64,000 nucleotides of DNA from Chlorella sorokiniana (GCA_025917655.1 CP084619.1:2461001-2525000), one strand, 5' to 3'; positions 9,985-22,868 are shown, counted from the first letter of the stretch. Notes: generated by a model from the sequence alone, not told the origin. Numbers and translations are program-made.

Positions 9985-12900
9985 TCACGCGGCCACCGCC
10001 GCTGTCTCCTTGCGCAGCTGTCGCGTAGGCGTCCGCATTGTGACAAACTCCTCGGCCGCTGCAGGCAGGGGAACAAGGCTCAGCTTCAACCCAAGTGCAA
10101 GCAGGCATTTTGAGAACAGGTGGATGGCCCATTGCAGCATGCGCGGCTCACCGGAGGGGTGGATGCCCACTGTGGAGTCCAACTGGCTCTTGGTCACACC
10201 CATCTTCACCGCCACGCCCATGCCCTGCATGATCTCAGCCGAGTCGGGCCCCACCTGCAGGTAAAGGGGCCATCATGGTTAGGTTTATGGAAATGAAGTC
10301 CAGCAGCTGGGTTTGGGAGCGGCCGGTGCGCCAGCCGCGCGTCGTCGTTCATTAGCACCCAGCAGCGGCCCACCATGTGGCAGCCCACCACCACGCCGCT
10401 GTCCGCCGCCACGAGCAGCTTCATGAAGGTCCGGCCGGCGTTGCCGCTGCAGCAGGCAAGGGTGGGGCAGAAGTATTATATGATGCGCTGCATGCCAGCG
10501 GGGCCGCCACAGCAACGGCCCCGCCGCTAAAAGGCAGTGCTGCGGCGCGGGGTCATCGCTGCCCACCTGATGGTGTTCCGCATGGGGCGGAAGCTGCTGG
10601 TGTACACATCAACATTGCCGTACGCCTGCACCGCCTGCGCAGCGCAATACAGGCGGCACCAGCAGACCGGCAGTCAGCCCGCTGTCCAACGCCTCGTCCT
10701 GCCTCGTCTCGCCACCTGCATGCGCGCCGCTGCCCCGAAAGGCCACCCACCTCTGGCACACCACCCACATGTCACCTCCACCGCCGCATGACGCCCCCTC
10801 CCAACCAAACCACCCCCACCTGCTCCTCGCTCATGCCCACGGTGCCGATTTGAGGATGGCTGAACACCGCGGTGGGAATGTTGCGGTGGTCGGGCTGGGT
10901 TGGCTTGCCGCCAAACAGGGTGCGGGTAAGGGCCATCGCCTCCATCAGCGCCACTGCGGGGTGTGGGGTGTGGAGGGGCGCGCACGTGATAGGTAGCACA
11001 GGCGGGGAAGGGGCGCGATGAGCCGGAGCAGCGCAGGCAGACGTGAGTGGCACCAGCCTGCCGCGCCCACCTGGTGTGAGGGCCATACGGTCTGTGACGT
11101 CGCCGATAGCCCAAACGCTGGGCACCTGCGGCAGTTGGCAATGCATTGGAGGCAGAGGGTCCTGCAGTCAAGGCAAGGCTGCACTGCGCCTGCGGTTAGG
11201 CCCAGGAGAGAGGCAGCGCTGCCTTGCCCTCTGCCCAGCCCCCTGCGTAGCACCACTACAGCTGGCCTGCCCACCCCAACTCACGCTGGTCTGGCTGTAG
11301 CCGTCCACCTCGATGGCCCCCTTGTCAGTCAACTTGACCCCAACCTCCTCCAGGCCCAAGTTGCGTACGTTGGGGCGGCGGCCTGCAAGGGGCGGCGGCG
11401 CAGGGCATGCTCAGCAAACTCCTGTTGGCAACGACTTCTGGTGTGGCAACCCTGCTGCAGCCTGCGCTTGCCGGCTTGCCCCTGCTTGCGGTTCTGGCGA
11501 GCAGCGGTCCTGCATCGCTCGAGCTACCCGGAGCCTGCGGCTGCCCGTGCCTCTTCCCAGGGCTGCCTGCAGCGGCCGCCGGCTGCCAGCTGGGCCCCAC
11601 CTGTGGCCGCCAGAACGTGATCCACCTCCAGCTCAAAGGCCTCCCCCTCCTCAGACGACTGTGGTTGAGGAGCAGGGGCATACAGTGCCGCAGTGTGGCT
11701 TGGCAGGATTGACAGGGAAGCCTGGCAGCAAGGAGAGCAGCAGCGCACGGCGGCAGCTGCAGCCCTGCCACCCACACCTCGCGTGCCAGGCGCCCCGCAC
11801 CTGCGCCCCCGTGCGCTCCAGGCCCGTGAACTTCAGGCGCCCGTTGGGCAGCTTCTCCAGCTTCTGGGGCGTGGTCACGGGGTGCAGGTGCAGCCCGTTC
11901 TGTGCGTACTGCTCCGTCGCAAACTTGCGCAGCTGCAATGGGAGCAAGGCAGAAGCAGGGCCAGCAACATTTTGAGGCCGCAACGGAGGTGCGTATCGGG
12001 TGGGCACCTTGTGGTGCGTGTCACGCACCTGCTGCTGCGGCCAGCAGGCGCCCGCTCTGTCACCCCTCTGAAACCCCTCATCCACACTCCTCCAGCATTC
12101 AACCACCGCAGCCACTAGTGCCAGCAGGCGGAAGAAGGATGCACATGCATCATCCCCGCAGTGTGTCACGGCACACACCACCACCACCACGCTCCATGCG
12201 CGCGCGCCCCCACACACCACTACCCCCCCAATCCACCCACCCCCTCACACACATACACCGAGAAACCGCGCGCACCTCCTCATCAAAGCCGCGCAGTGGC
12301 AAGTCCTGGCGGTACACCAGGTGTACCTCGCTGCCCAGCCCCGCAAAGATGCCGGCAAACTCGACCGCGATGTAGCCGCCGCCGATGATGACGATGCGCT
12401 GGGGCACCTGGGAAGGCACAAGGGGGCGACAATGTGTGCATGCTATGAGTGAGGAGGATGGAAGGGGCATGGGGTTTGGGGGTGGAGGGTGCGTCCCCTT
12501 TACGTGGCCGTCAATGCGTGTCCTGCTCCCGGGCCACCACGGCCACGCCCTCCCAGCCCTACAACGGAGACAAACACAAGCGCCTCACCTCCTTCACCTC
12601 CAGCGCGTCGTCGCTGATCATGCACAGCTCGCTGCCCTCAAAGCTGGGCACGAAAGCGCGGGCGCCGGTGGCAACCAGGATGTTGCGTGCGGTCACGCGC
12701 CGCCCGTCCACCTCCACTGTGTGAGCATCCAACAGGCGCCCCCGGCCCTCAATGTACTGCGCAAGGGAAAGGGTGGGTGCGATTCCTTGTTCTGGGGGCG
12801 ATGGGGGCAACGGATCGGGAGCCACCGTGAGGGTGTACCATGAGGAGCAGGTTGCGCAGATCACCACCTGCCGGCTGGGCCTGCGTACTGCCCCCTGTGT

Positions 12901-13862
12901 AAAGCACCACTGGCAGGGCTTGCGCAACCTGTATCCGTCCCAGAAGCAACAGCAAAAGAGAAAGGAAACGATGCAGGCGGCGGGCGGGCAGCGTGCTCAC
13001 ATCCACCCCCGAGCCGTTGAGCAGGTTCATGTACACGCCGTTGAGGCGCTCCAGCTCCGCGTTCTTCTTGGCCAAGAAGCTGGCCCAATCCAGGGTGGGC
13101 TCGCCGCCCACCTGCCAGCTGCGTCAACAGCAAGATGCGTGGCAAATGCGCGGACCATCAGCGGAAATGTGGGGGCCATGGTCGCTGCTGGGCACCGCAC
13201 GGCAACCGCTGCCACGCAGTGGCCTGAGCGGCCCCTACACCCAACCCGCTCCAACCCCACACACAAGCGCCTCACCCAAAGCCCTTTGCGTCCTCAAACG
13301 CCTCACGGTACTCCGAGGCATACACAAACAGCTTCTTGGGCACGCAGCCGCGCAGCACACACGTGCCGCCTGCGCCTCCTGCTGTGTCGGAGGCGATGGG
13401 GTTGTAGGGCATCTCGCAGATGCCCACCTTGGCGCCTGTGGGGGCGGGTACGGCAGGACCAACAGCGGCGGGATGGAAAGAAGATGACTGCCCTGGAGGG
13501 CAGCATGCCCAACTTTACTGCCTCCTTGCCAGACGAGCGCAATGAACACGATGAAACGGCTCTGGTATGGCAGCGCAAAGGCAGGCAGAAGCAGCGGTGG
13601 TGGGCGCTGCCGCTGGGCGCACCGTAGGTGCCTGCGGCGGCGCGCGCGGCGCGCACGCCGCCCGAGCCGGCTCCAATGCAGAAGAGGTCGTAGTCGTAGT
13701 GCCCCCTGCCCCGTTGCCGTTGCCAGATGCTGCGTCGGCGCGTACGCTCAGCGCTCGGCGTGCTGCAGGCGCGCGCCCCTGCTGGTGGGGAGTCGCAGCA
13801 AGAGCGCTACGCAGCGGAGGCGGTGCCGCCCTGTGCACAGCGCCCGCAGTCCGCGGCCATGC
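9985..13862 (-). CDS. GR: Glutathione reductase, plastid type
   Basis: FAD/NADPH disulfide oxidoreductase that regenerates reduced glutathione. After a presequence the core begins [20 protein letters not shown] (FAD site), then [20 protein letters not shown] with the redox-active cysteine pair; the GGTCV-RGCVPKK form is the plant/cyanobacterial class. Further exons carry [20 protein letters not shown] (NADPH Rossmann), [14 protein letters not shown] (second FAD motif), [20 protein letters not shown], and [10 protein letters not shown] joined to [17 protein letters not shown], which holds the catalytic His-Glu. About ten exons. The N-terminus is unresolved: ATG 13862 shares the core frame but meets a stop, while the transit-like segment [18 protein letters not shown] lies in another frame, joined across a C5 run at 13702-13706 with one base missing. 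Confidence 0.92.
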
Positions 13863-14375
13863 TGCGCGCAGGGACAGACCACCTGACAGTTGACATGTCA
13901 ATGTGCCACAATGAGCGGCAGGCAACCGCGGTTGGGTGACCAGACGCACAGCGCGAAGACTTGCCTGCCGCACAGGCAACGCCTTGCCGTGCAATCCCGA
14001 CACCAAGCTTCATGTGTCCAAACGTGGTAGCGCCAATTGAGCGTGAAAAGCAGAAGCCAGCCTGGGCTACAGACAAAGCAAGTTGTCGAACCAGAGAAGC
14101 ACGCAGAAGAGGCCTCGATCGGTGATCTACAACTATATGATCTGTTGGATTGCCAACCGCACAAAGTATGCGCCAACCACAGAAGTGCCGTGCCACCTGG
14201 CCAACGACCACCTGCATCCCAGCTGTGGTGGCCTCCAGTGGGACATGGTGCGCATTGCCATGGGGAAGACAGCAGGTTAAATGCTGGAACAGTCAGCTTT
14301 CTTAAATAAATCAGTGCCGAAAGTGCTGTTTGTGAAATGGAAAAACTCTCGAAAACCAGATGGTCAAGCATGGTG
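13863..14375. other. Intergenic region, M14 gene 3' side / GR promoter
   Basis: About 510 bp of mixed composition between the M14 gene's likely end and the GR start. Short open frames on both strands look random. It probably holds the GR promoter and 5'UTR. Confidence 0.35.
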
Positions 14376-17300
14376 TCAGAGCGGGATGATGCCGCGAGCA
14401 CGTCGCCGGCTGCTACCCAGCCACTTGCTGAGGAGATAGCGCACGCGCGGTTTGCTCCAAAGGAAACTGGCAAGGGCACAGCCTGCAATAGTATTGCAAT
14501 TGGGTTGGGCAAGGCATGGGGGCCAGCACAGCAGCCGATGGAAAGGATGAAATGGCCCCCTGCTTGTCAGACGCAGACACCACCACTCACCTAGAAGCAA
14601 CACCAGCAGCCAGTAAAGAAGAGACAGAGCACCGCCCCGCTGCGACCGTGCTGCATCAAGCTGGCCGTGCGCTGCGCCTGCCTCACCCCCACCCTGCTGC
14701 CGTGCCTGCTGCTGCGTGCTGCTTTCCTGCTGCTGCAGGTGCTCCTTCAAGGCCTCTGCAATTTCCAGGGCCTTGCCTGCCGAGCTGCTACTGCCGCCAT
14801 CGCTGCTTCCCGTCTGGTCGGCAAGGCCAGTCTCATCGCCTACGCTGACTGCACCTCCCTGAGGGTCCTGCTGCTGTTGCTGCTCTGCTTGCTGGCCGCT
14901 GGCGGCCCCTGCGCCTCCGCGCCGGCCAAAAGCTGCTGCGTCGCCATTCCCGTGCTGCTGTCTCCAGCCACGGCACGGCTTGCAGCACTGCCCGCAGTCT
15001 CGCTGTCGGCATTTCCAGCGGTTAGGTGCAGCTCGGCCTGCAGCTGCGGATGCTGCGGCAGCAGCGTCAGCAGCGTGAACACTGCGGCAGTCCACGACTC
15101 GACCGTTGCGTTGTATGCCTGCCAGGTCAGCGGGTTGAACATGCGGAAGCAATCCTCAAACACTGCACGCCAGGCAAGAGCCAGGGGGTTCTATAGGCTG
15201 TAACATTTTGAGAGCAAGAATGCAGGAGTGCAATTGCGTTCTGGTCAGGAAGAATCAAGGCAGGCAGCAACCCATGCAGCTTCTGCAGCCGCCGGCCCGT
15301 ACCGGCCCTGTCGTCGCCGTACACCTCCCAGGTCATGGACAGGGGCACCCCCAGCCGCTCGTACATGTAGTCGGTGGCGGTGCCGTGGGCCAGGTAGCTG
15401 CAGACCGGGGTTGCGTTGTTTGGGAGAAGGGTGGTGTGTTAGAGGGGGAGGAGGGGGAGTGCAAACCGGCGCGTGCTTCGGGACAGCAGTGCAGCGAGGG
15501 GTCCACATTGGAAGGGTCTTTTCAAACGCAATCGCATTTGACCCGCTGGTGACACAGCGGGGAAAGCCCAAAGCCCGGGGCCCACGCACCCCACGCTCTT
15601 GCCGCCGGAGCCAACAGCGCACTTGCCCCCACAGGTGCGCTTGTTGATCTGGTTGAGGATTCCCAGAGTGGCAGCTGGGCCCTCGCCGTCTGCGGTACAA
15701 AGCAACCGATGCATGAGCGAGATCGGCGCTCGTGGCTGCTGCTGCTTGAGTCCGTCGTGCGATGCAGCGTGCCAGGCACGGCAGGCCCACCCGGGATGCG
15801 GGCCACGTGGTCGTAGGGCATGAAGAGCGCCTGCATGCCGCTGTGCACGCTGGTCCAGACGTGGGGCGCAGCGCGTGCCGTGCCCAGCAGCAGCGCTGCC
15901 TCCGGCTCGCTGAAGGGCTGCGCGCCAGGGAACTCCTCTCGAGGGTCATAGTCTGGATTGGAGGTGGGGGGTGTGATAAGGGACAGCAATCGTCAACCGT
16001 GGTACACAGGACTCCTGGGAGGCATGCCTGGCAGCGTGCATGCCGAGTGGGTTGGCCGGGCGGCTGGAGCCTTTCCTGGTGCTGCCCTGCATGGGCAACG
16101 CAAGAAGGAAGCAGCACGGAAACGGCACCTGGCGCAGGGCGTGGTGCATCCGCCCGGCTCTGCACTCCGCCCTAGGCTTTGCCGCCGCTCACCCTTCTCC
16201 TTGAAGCCCCAGTGCACCTCCCAGTTGCGGTTGGGGTCCACTCCCCGCCCGTTTTTGCGCTCACATAGCTGCCCCTGCTCCACCCGCTCTCGCCCCGTAC
16301 ATTCTCCATGGGAATGATCTGCAGGAGGAAGGGTGTGGCTGTGCAGGCTGTCAGCAGGAGCAGCAGCGGGCGGCAGCCAGTGGGCAGGCCAGGAGCAGCA
16401 CTCCACAGGCGCGTGTGCGCGGTGGGCCTGCCAAGACGTGCCTTGAAGACCGTGCGGGGCAGCAGCGCGTCCACAGCAGCCTCTGAGACGCCGTAAGCAG
16501 CGAGCAGGGGTCGCCGTGCGGCTGGGTCACACAGCAGGCGCAGCAGGTGCAGCCCGATCTCCGAAGAAATGAGTTCCCGACCGTGCTCTCCAAAATTCTG
16601 TTGGCAGAAGGGGGCAAGGTGGAGATGAGGAGAGCATAGTGAGTGAGGGAAACATGCATGGCAAGTGTGGTGTTGTAAGCCAGAAGAGCAGCAGGCACCC
16701 CCCACACACTTGGCTTTCCACACCACTCGGTGGAGGCTGCTCCGTTGCCTGCTGAACACGAACGCATCAAGCTCACCAGCAGCAGTCGGATCTTATCATT
16801 GGACGCGTCGCTCAGCCCTGCGGGCTGCACTGTGACCACGGTGAGTGTGGACGAGTAGTTTGCGTCACCCGCCGTCTGCTCGTCTATCTGTGGCAGCCGG
16901 GCCAGGCAGCAAAGCCAGCAGGTCATTGCGCTTGCAAATAGGTGCAACGTACTCGTCTAGGAAATCTTACATTTCAAGATGAAGACTGGGTGTGGAGTAG
17001 CGCTAAGCGCAGCACACGGGTGTCGCGTATTGCTGCGTGTGAGCAAGGCAAGTGTTGCTCACCCGCATGATTGACGGGCAGCTAGCCACAACGTCCCGGA
17101 CCGCCTGGAACAAGCTGTCCCTGAAGACGTTTCGGTGATACGCGGCAGCTTGAAAAGAATAAAGGCGGCATCCGCAGTGTGTGCAAAACTTGGGCCACAG
17201 TCGGGCACAAGGCTGTCCCGTCGGGTGGGTGGCGGCAGGGAAGCACTGCACCCCCAAGCCCGCCTGGACCTCTGGCTCACTTGGTGTGGTACAAGGTATA

Positions 17301-17411
17301 GTCAGGCTCCGCCAACTGGGGCACAGGCCGCGCCAGCACTGCCAACAACGTGAGCCCTGACAAAGTCAAGCGCAAAGCACCGGTTGCGTGCATACAGAAG
17401 CGTTTCATCAT
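14376..17411 (-). CDS. Zinc carboxypeptidase, M14 family, membrane-anchored
   Basis: Close to the plant M14 zinc-exopeptidase typified by Arabidopsis At5g42320. ATG-ATG at 17411 opens a signal peptide, then LAEPDYTLYHTK. The zinc motif HxxE is in NFGEHGRELISSEIGL; later NRNWEVHWGFKEK (substrate Arg and Asn), DYDPREEFPGAQPFSEPEA, and VWTSVHSGMQALFMPYDH with the third zinc ligand His. GYLAHGTATDYMYERLGVPL leads to TWEVYGD (catalytic Glu) and DCFRMFNPLTW. The protein may stop at 14840, but the adjoining frame continues with a Gln/Ser-rich linker and a hydrophobic segment ALSLLYWLLVLLLGEWWCL, reachable if one base is missing near 14850-14950. A C-terminal membrane anchor is therefore likely. Head-to-head with the BRAP2-like gene. 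Confidence 0.88.
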
Positions 17412-17795
17412 TGTTGAATGAGCAAGGCGTCAGCTGCTTCCGCTCCCCTCCCTCGTCCTGCCGCCTTCAAACCAGCTTGCGCTCAACAGGAGAGATCCAT
17501 CTGATGTGATGTTTCCGAACCGATCTCTGCAATAGCAAAGTCGTTTATTCGTCGTAAAAGCCTGTGTATGACCGCAGGAAAGGCGCCACTTGTGTCCACC
17601 TTGGAAACTGAACGAGGTCATGAGGGGGCGTCCTTCAGCTGCAATGCCCAGAGTAACATGCTAAGAAAGTGGACACGCCGTATTTTAGAAACTTGGGCGG
17701 TCTTTTTTACCCTTTCCTGGCAAAGCTGATCGCAAGTCTCGAGACCCTCGACGCTGGTGCGCCAGGGGGCGGTTCTTTCAGAATAAACAGATCGT
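17412..17795. promoter_or_regulatory. Divergent promoter, M14 carboxypeptidase / BRAP2-like
   Basis: Only 384 bp separate the two start codons, so both 5'UTRs and promoters must share it. I see no clear TATA box. No gene inside. Confidence 0.45.
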
Positions 17796-19600
17796 ATGTA
17801 CACCATACGGTTGCAGCAGGCGCCGCGGCAGGGCGCCAGCTATGCTTCTGTGGCGGCAGGCACCGCTGCCGCGCTTGCCATCGGTGCAAGCGGCTCAGGC
17901 AGCAGCCAGCCCTCGCCCTCGGGCACTCCGCCGCCCGACGGTGTGCTTGCTGCCAGTGCTTTGGCCGAGGAGCTGGAGCACATCACGTTCTCGGCTGGCA
18001 ACCCGAGGGTGGAGCACCTGGTGGGCCGCGTGTCGCTGTTCCGCCACCTGCCGCAGTGGCAGAGCCCTGGGCACATTCAGCAGCAGCAGCAAAGCGGCAG
18101 CACATTCAGCAGCGAGATAGAGCCTGCAGCGCCGGGCGACCAGGAGTCGCCTAGGTCAGCTGCAGAGGCGCACCAGTGTTTGCCGGTGAGCGCCTTCATG
18201 CTTGCGCTTTGCGCCACGCTAGGCAGGCCAACGATGCTTCACGCCCAGGCAGGGCGCCTGAGTAGAGGAATGCGCATGCCCGCTGCCCTCTCTGCCGTGG
18301 TGATCTCGTGTGCGCCGTGGCCCCTGCCCCCACAGCCCAGCCGCACTGCGCAGCTGTGCATCTTGGCGTTGCCAGCAGACATGGGCTTTGCTGAGCTCTG
18401 CGCCTTCATGGGGGCCTACTTCCAGCACGTGAGAAATTTTCCCGCCCCGTCGGGAATCTGGCAGGGCTTTTGTTCGCGGTAGATTGCCGTTGAGACCAGC
18501 ACCTGCTCGGGCACTTGCACGCAGCCCAGTCGGAGGGTCAGTCGCTGCATGCATATACAGAGGTTTGCACAGCCATAGCTGAAATGAATGCCACACCATG
18601 TTGCTGGCAATGGCTCCTGCCCTCTCCACCTGCAGGTACGTGAAGTACGGCTGGTGCGCCGCGAGGGCCGCTCGTCCGTCTGTCTGGTGCTGCTGCGCTT
18701 GACGCGCAGACCGCCGCCGACGGCTTCTTCCGAGACTTCAACGGCCGCCCGGTGGGCCGGACTGCAGTGACACACAGTTCTGCCGCGCGTGCATGGTGTC
18801 TGCTTGGCTTGCAGCGTGCTGGATCATGCTTGCACAGGGGCCCCGCGACTGTTTTATGCCTGGCACCCTGCAACTGCTTGTCCCGCTTAGTTTTGCCTGC
18901 TGGAGCCGGAGCTGCTGTGTCGCCTGGTGTACGTGAAGGAGGTGCAGTGCCAGCAATCGGCAGAGGAGGAGGCTGCTGGTGGGGGCGGGCGCGCCCGCCA
19001 GGCACCACCGAGCTGCCCACCTGCCCAGTGTGCTTGGAGCGGCTGGACGAGCACATCAGCGGCATTGTGACCACGGTGGGAGCCTCAAGGGGAGCGACAT
19101 GGGTGGTGGGGTGCGCTGCGTGCGTCCGCCAGCTCATGCGCCTGTCCCTAAGCCATGCGGACGTTTTGGAGGTCTGGCACGTGGGGTGGGAGGCTGTGGG
19201 GGTCTGCCTCTGTTTGCGCTCTGGCAGCTCTGTGGTGGGGATGCACTCGTGCCCTGTCCGCATGGGTGATTCCGCTCAGCTTACGCTCTGTTGCGTTGCA
19301 AGGCGCAGGTGTGCAACCACCGCTTCCACAACGAATGCCTGCGGCGCTGGGGCGACACCAGCTGCCCCGTCTGCCGCTACTGCCAGCACTCTGGCGCCAC
19401 CACCTCGCACTGCGCTGTGTGCAGCACCACTGCAGGCGCGTGAGAATTCATATGGTGTCTTTGGTCTGTGATTCTGAGAGACGTGATGATCTGCACCGTG
19501 TTGATTGTTCTAAGGGGAACGGCTGTGCAACAGCTGCCACCCAGATGGTGGGAACTGTGATTGTCCCAGCAATCAAGACCTTGCCCCCCCCCCCCCCACC

Positions 19601-19663
<63 letters not shown>

Positions 19664-21716
19664 CTTCCCTGTCACAGACCTGTGGATCTGCCTCATCTGC
19701 GGGCATGTGGGTTGCGGGCGGTACCGCGGCTCCCACGCCGCTGAGCACTGGCAGGCCAGCGGGCACGGCTACGCGCTGGAGCTGGAGACGCAGGTGGCCC
19801 TTGAACAGCGCAACAAAAGCTGGGGCGAGCAGGGCGCATGGTCTTACGCAGCGGCTTGCTGCCCAGTGTTTGCATGCACCCCTGGTCTTCACCCCAATGG
19901 TAAAGGCCCCTGTGTGCCTCCTCCATGCTGCCTGGTGACCCGCCCACCAGGCTCTCACCCCCTCACACACACACACCACCACCACCACCACACACCCTGC
20001 ACCCACTGCTCCCTGCGCAGCGCGTGTGGGACTACGTGAACGACTCGTACGTGCATCGCCTCATCCAGTCCAAGACGGACGGCAAGCTGGTGGAGGTGCG
20101 CTTGTGCCGGCAGGCTGCCGTCGGGGTGTTGCATTTGTATGGGCGCACCAGCGTGTGTCTAGGTTTCGGAATTGGTGGGGTGCGTTGATCGTTGGTAGCG
20201 GCATTGGATACCACATCGTTGAGGCTTGGGCACGGTTTGACTGCCTCTCTGTGCTGCGCAGGTGCCCTCCCCGCGCAACACAACCAAGCAGGGTGCAGCG
20301 GGCGGCCGGTGAGCCGCGGCGCGGCGGCTTCAGGTGGGCGAATGCAGTAAGAAGCACCTTGTGCCAGTTGACCTTGTGCCTGCGACTGCTGAGGGGCTGC
20401 ACATGCTTGTGCCGACTGGTGCCCTGGGCCTGCCTGCAGAGTGCGGCAGCGAGCAGTGCTACCTCGACCCAGAAATGGAGGAAGCCATGGTGCTCAGGTG
20501 TGTGGGTGTGGGTGTGGGGGTTTGGGGGTTTGGGGTTCAGCAGAGCAAGGGCAGCCGGAGCTGTGGTTGTGGTACGCAGGTTTCATCTGTGATACCAAGG
20601 GCAGCGATGCCACTGCCCAAAGGCCCTGCTGCCTGCAGCAGGTTCCGCCGTTGACGGCCAGGACGGTATGCAATGTGGCCGGCGTGCCGCCGCTCCATCG
20701 CCTGCGCGTACCCCACGCCCCTCCCCAACCCACAATGCTGCCCCTTGTCATGCAGCAAGCTGGATGCTTTGGCCACAGAGTACAACCACCTGCTGGTGAC
20801 TCAGCTGGAGAGCCAGCGGCAATACTTTGAGGGCCTGCTGGCGCGGCAGCGGGTTGAGGCGGAGGCAGATGTGGATGCAGCGGTTGCAGCATCAAGTGCA
20901 GCAGCAGCAGAGCGTGACGCTTCGCTTGGCGCGGCCGCCGAGGCGGACCGGCGGCGGCGGCAGGCAGATAGCAAGCTGGTGAGTGCATGGGAGGCAGGGC
21001 ACTTCAGGCCCAGCTCAGCGTCGCCTGCAACCACCATGGACCAATGCCCACGCTGAGAATCTAAAAGGTGCGCTCTGGCGCTCTGCAACTTGCCACCCCG
21101 TCCCTCTCGACTGCTCAGGCCGACACCAGCGGGCGCCTGGCCAAGGCGGAGGAGGAGCGCCAGTTTTGAAGCAGTTGAACGACACGCTACTGGCCAACCA
21201 AAAGGACTTCCAGGTGGGGTGCCACAGCTGCAGCCGAGGTGCCCTTCCCTGTCAGGGGTGCATCGTGGGGCGCCCTCTTGTGCAGCCGCCCTTGCAAGGC
21301 TTGATCCTGCCTGGACTCGGCGCCTCCCGCTGCCTCCCCCCTTGCCCCGCCGCTTCCTGGTGCAGGTGAGGCTGAAGGCTGCAGAGGAACAGCTGAGCTG
21401 CGTCACAGCGGAGAAGGATGCCGAGATACGTGAGCTGCGTGAGCAGGTGCGCGCCCGGCCTCCTACCTGCGGCGTCACTTGCGTATGGCTGTGGTGGGTG
21501 CCATTGAGAGCTCGTGGAGCACCGACGAGCCCAACACCATTGTGCTGAGTTTTGCAGGTTCGAGATCTGATGGTTTTCTTGGAGGCGAGGCAGACGATCG
21601 AGGCCGCAGGGGGAGGCAGCGAGCTGGAAGGCGCCACAGTTCTCCCAGTGCCACAGACGCAACCGGCGGCGCATCGCCGCAGCTCGGCTGCACGGCGCGG
21701 GAACAAGAAGCCATGA
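17796..21716 (+). CDS. BRAP2: BRAP2/BRIZ-type E3 ubiquitin ligase (RING + UBP zinc finger)
   Basis: Domain order matches BRCA1-associated protein 2: an N-terminal RRM-like BRAP2 domain ([59 protein letters not shown]), a RING ([19 protein letters not shown] then [14 protein letters not shown] and SCPVCRYC), a UBP-type zinc finger ([29 protein letters not shown]), the conserved [20 protein letters not shown], then a long coiled coil ([20 protein letters not shown] onward). It ends in a basic tail [13 protein letters not shown] at 21716. In plants this class recognises ubiquitin and acts in seed germination; in animals it restrains Ras signalling. Three one-base frame slips (18699, 18980-18985, 21164-21167) lie in conserved blocks. 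A CA microsatellite sits in the intron before the UBP exon. Confidence 0.92.
19584..19660 (+). repeat. Poly-C / CCCA / (CA)n microsatellite in BRAP2-like intron
   Basis: A run of about 14 C leads into CCCA units and then about 26 CA dinucleotides, ending 16 bp before the acceptor of the exon encoding [14 protein letters not shown]. It forms part of the pyrimidine-rich acceptor region. Confidence 0.95.
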
Positions 21717-22277
21717 GTTTGTATGCACTGCCCCTTGTCTTGTGTTCAGTCAAATTCCGTTGCAAACAGCAACAAGCGAAATGTACATGTGATGCCAAGG
21801 CTGCATGCGTGAGCAATGACGGCAGGAGCAAACAGGTGAGCTTGTGAGTGGGGTCCTGGTCTTGTAGGTTGAACCACCGCTGAGAGAAGTCACATTGCAC
21901 CTCTTGTACTGCATCAGTCCTATGTTTACAGCTTTAGCTTTCAGCCACTCGGTTAGGGAGATGCATTCCACCGCCATGCAGCAAGCCGCTCGCCACCTGG
22001 CGCTAGTCTTCCACGGAACACAGACCGCGTCAATTGAAGGCCCAGGCGCAACCATCCCTCGCAACATCCGCCTTGCTGGCATGCGACAGGCTGAACACCC
22101 GACTCGGCTATCGCATGGTGCTTGCCCACGCTGGCTTGAGAGCGAGCGTGCTTGGTGCTTTAGCAGGTCTGTAGCGGATCAGAGACACCATTCAATGCGA
22201 TCGGAACTCTCAGACTCCTGCCCACCGTTTCCTTCTCCGTTGCAGTCACTCGGCACCCAGCGCGGCACCGTGCAGCC
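21717..22277. other. Intergenic region, BRAP2-like 3' side / CutA 5' side
   Basis: About 560 bp between two rightward genes. A CutA upstream exon may lie here: a TTGCAG acceptor just before 22244 and an ATG-opened frame from about 21961 could supply a presequence, but the join is unproven. Confidence 0.35.
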
Positions 22278-22759
22278 ATGAGCACGGTTGCGACCAGCGG
22301 CGGCAGCGGTGGCGCGTCAGAGGCAGCGCAGGTGTCCCTTGTGTTTGTCACGGTTCCCACCAAAGAGGTGGGAAAGAAGATCGCGCACAGCCTAGTGGAG
22401 GGCAAGCTGGCAGCCTGTGTAAACCTGATCCCAGGTGACGGCTGCAGCCGCTGTCACCCACCTGCTTGCCAGTCTTGCTGAGTCGTGGCTGGTTCCCTAT
22501 GATGAGCAGCCCCGCAACCAGCCTGTGCTCCCTTGCATGCGCCGCAGGCTTGGAGTCTGTTTATGTTTGGGAGGGCAAGGTGCAGTCTGATGCAGAGGTG
22601 CTGCTCAAAATCAAGACGCGACGGACGCTGGTGAGCGAGCTGACGTCGGCGGTGAAGCACCTCCACCCATACGAGGAGTGCGAGGTCACAGCCGTCGACG
22701 TCACAGCCGGCAGCGACAGCTACCTGCAGTGGGTGCGGGACAGCACCAAGGAGGGCTGA
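22278..22759 (+). CDS. CUTA: CutA1 divalent-ion tolerance protein
   Basis: Small trimeric protein linked to copper and other divalent metals; in plants it is plastid-located. Exon 1 from ATG 22278 gives VSLVFVTVPTKEVGKKIAHS then LVEGKLAACVNLIPG, the CutA signature. After an intron of about 110 bp, exon 2 gives LESVYVWEGKVQSDAEVLL, KIKTRRTLVSELTSAVKHLH and PYEECEVTAVDVTAGSDSYL, ending WVRDSTKEG. About 115 residues, normal for the core domain. The first 18 residues are Ser/Gly-rich. A transit peptide, if present, would need an additional upstream exon. A TGTAA signal follows 110 bp after the stop. Confidence 0.93.
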
Positions 22760-22868
22760 CCGCTAGGAATGGTGCGGGCAGTGGTGGCCGCAGACCGTGT
22801 GCTGCGGCGTTGCCGGGGACTGGGCATTAGGTCAGGAAGGCCTGTAACTGGGGCGAATAAACGACCGA

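Noticed and set aside
19584-19660. C/CA-rich run as a possible telomere-like or CRISPR-like repeat
   Set aside because: It is a plain microsatellite inside an intron, with no spacers and no TTTAGGG-type unit.
20500-20540. GGGGGTTT repeats as interstitial telomere sequence
   Set aside because: Only about three imperfect units, and not the TTTAGGG type expected of green algae.
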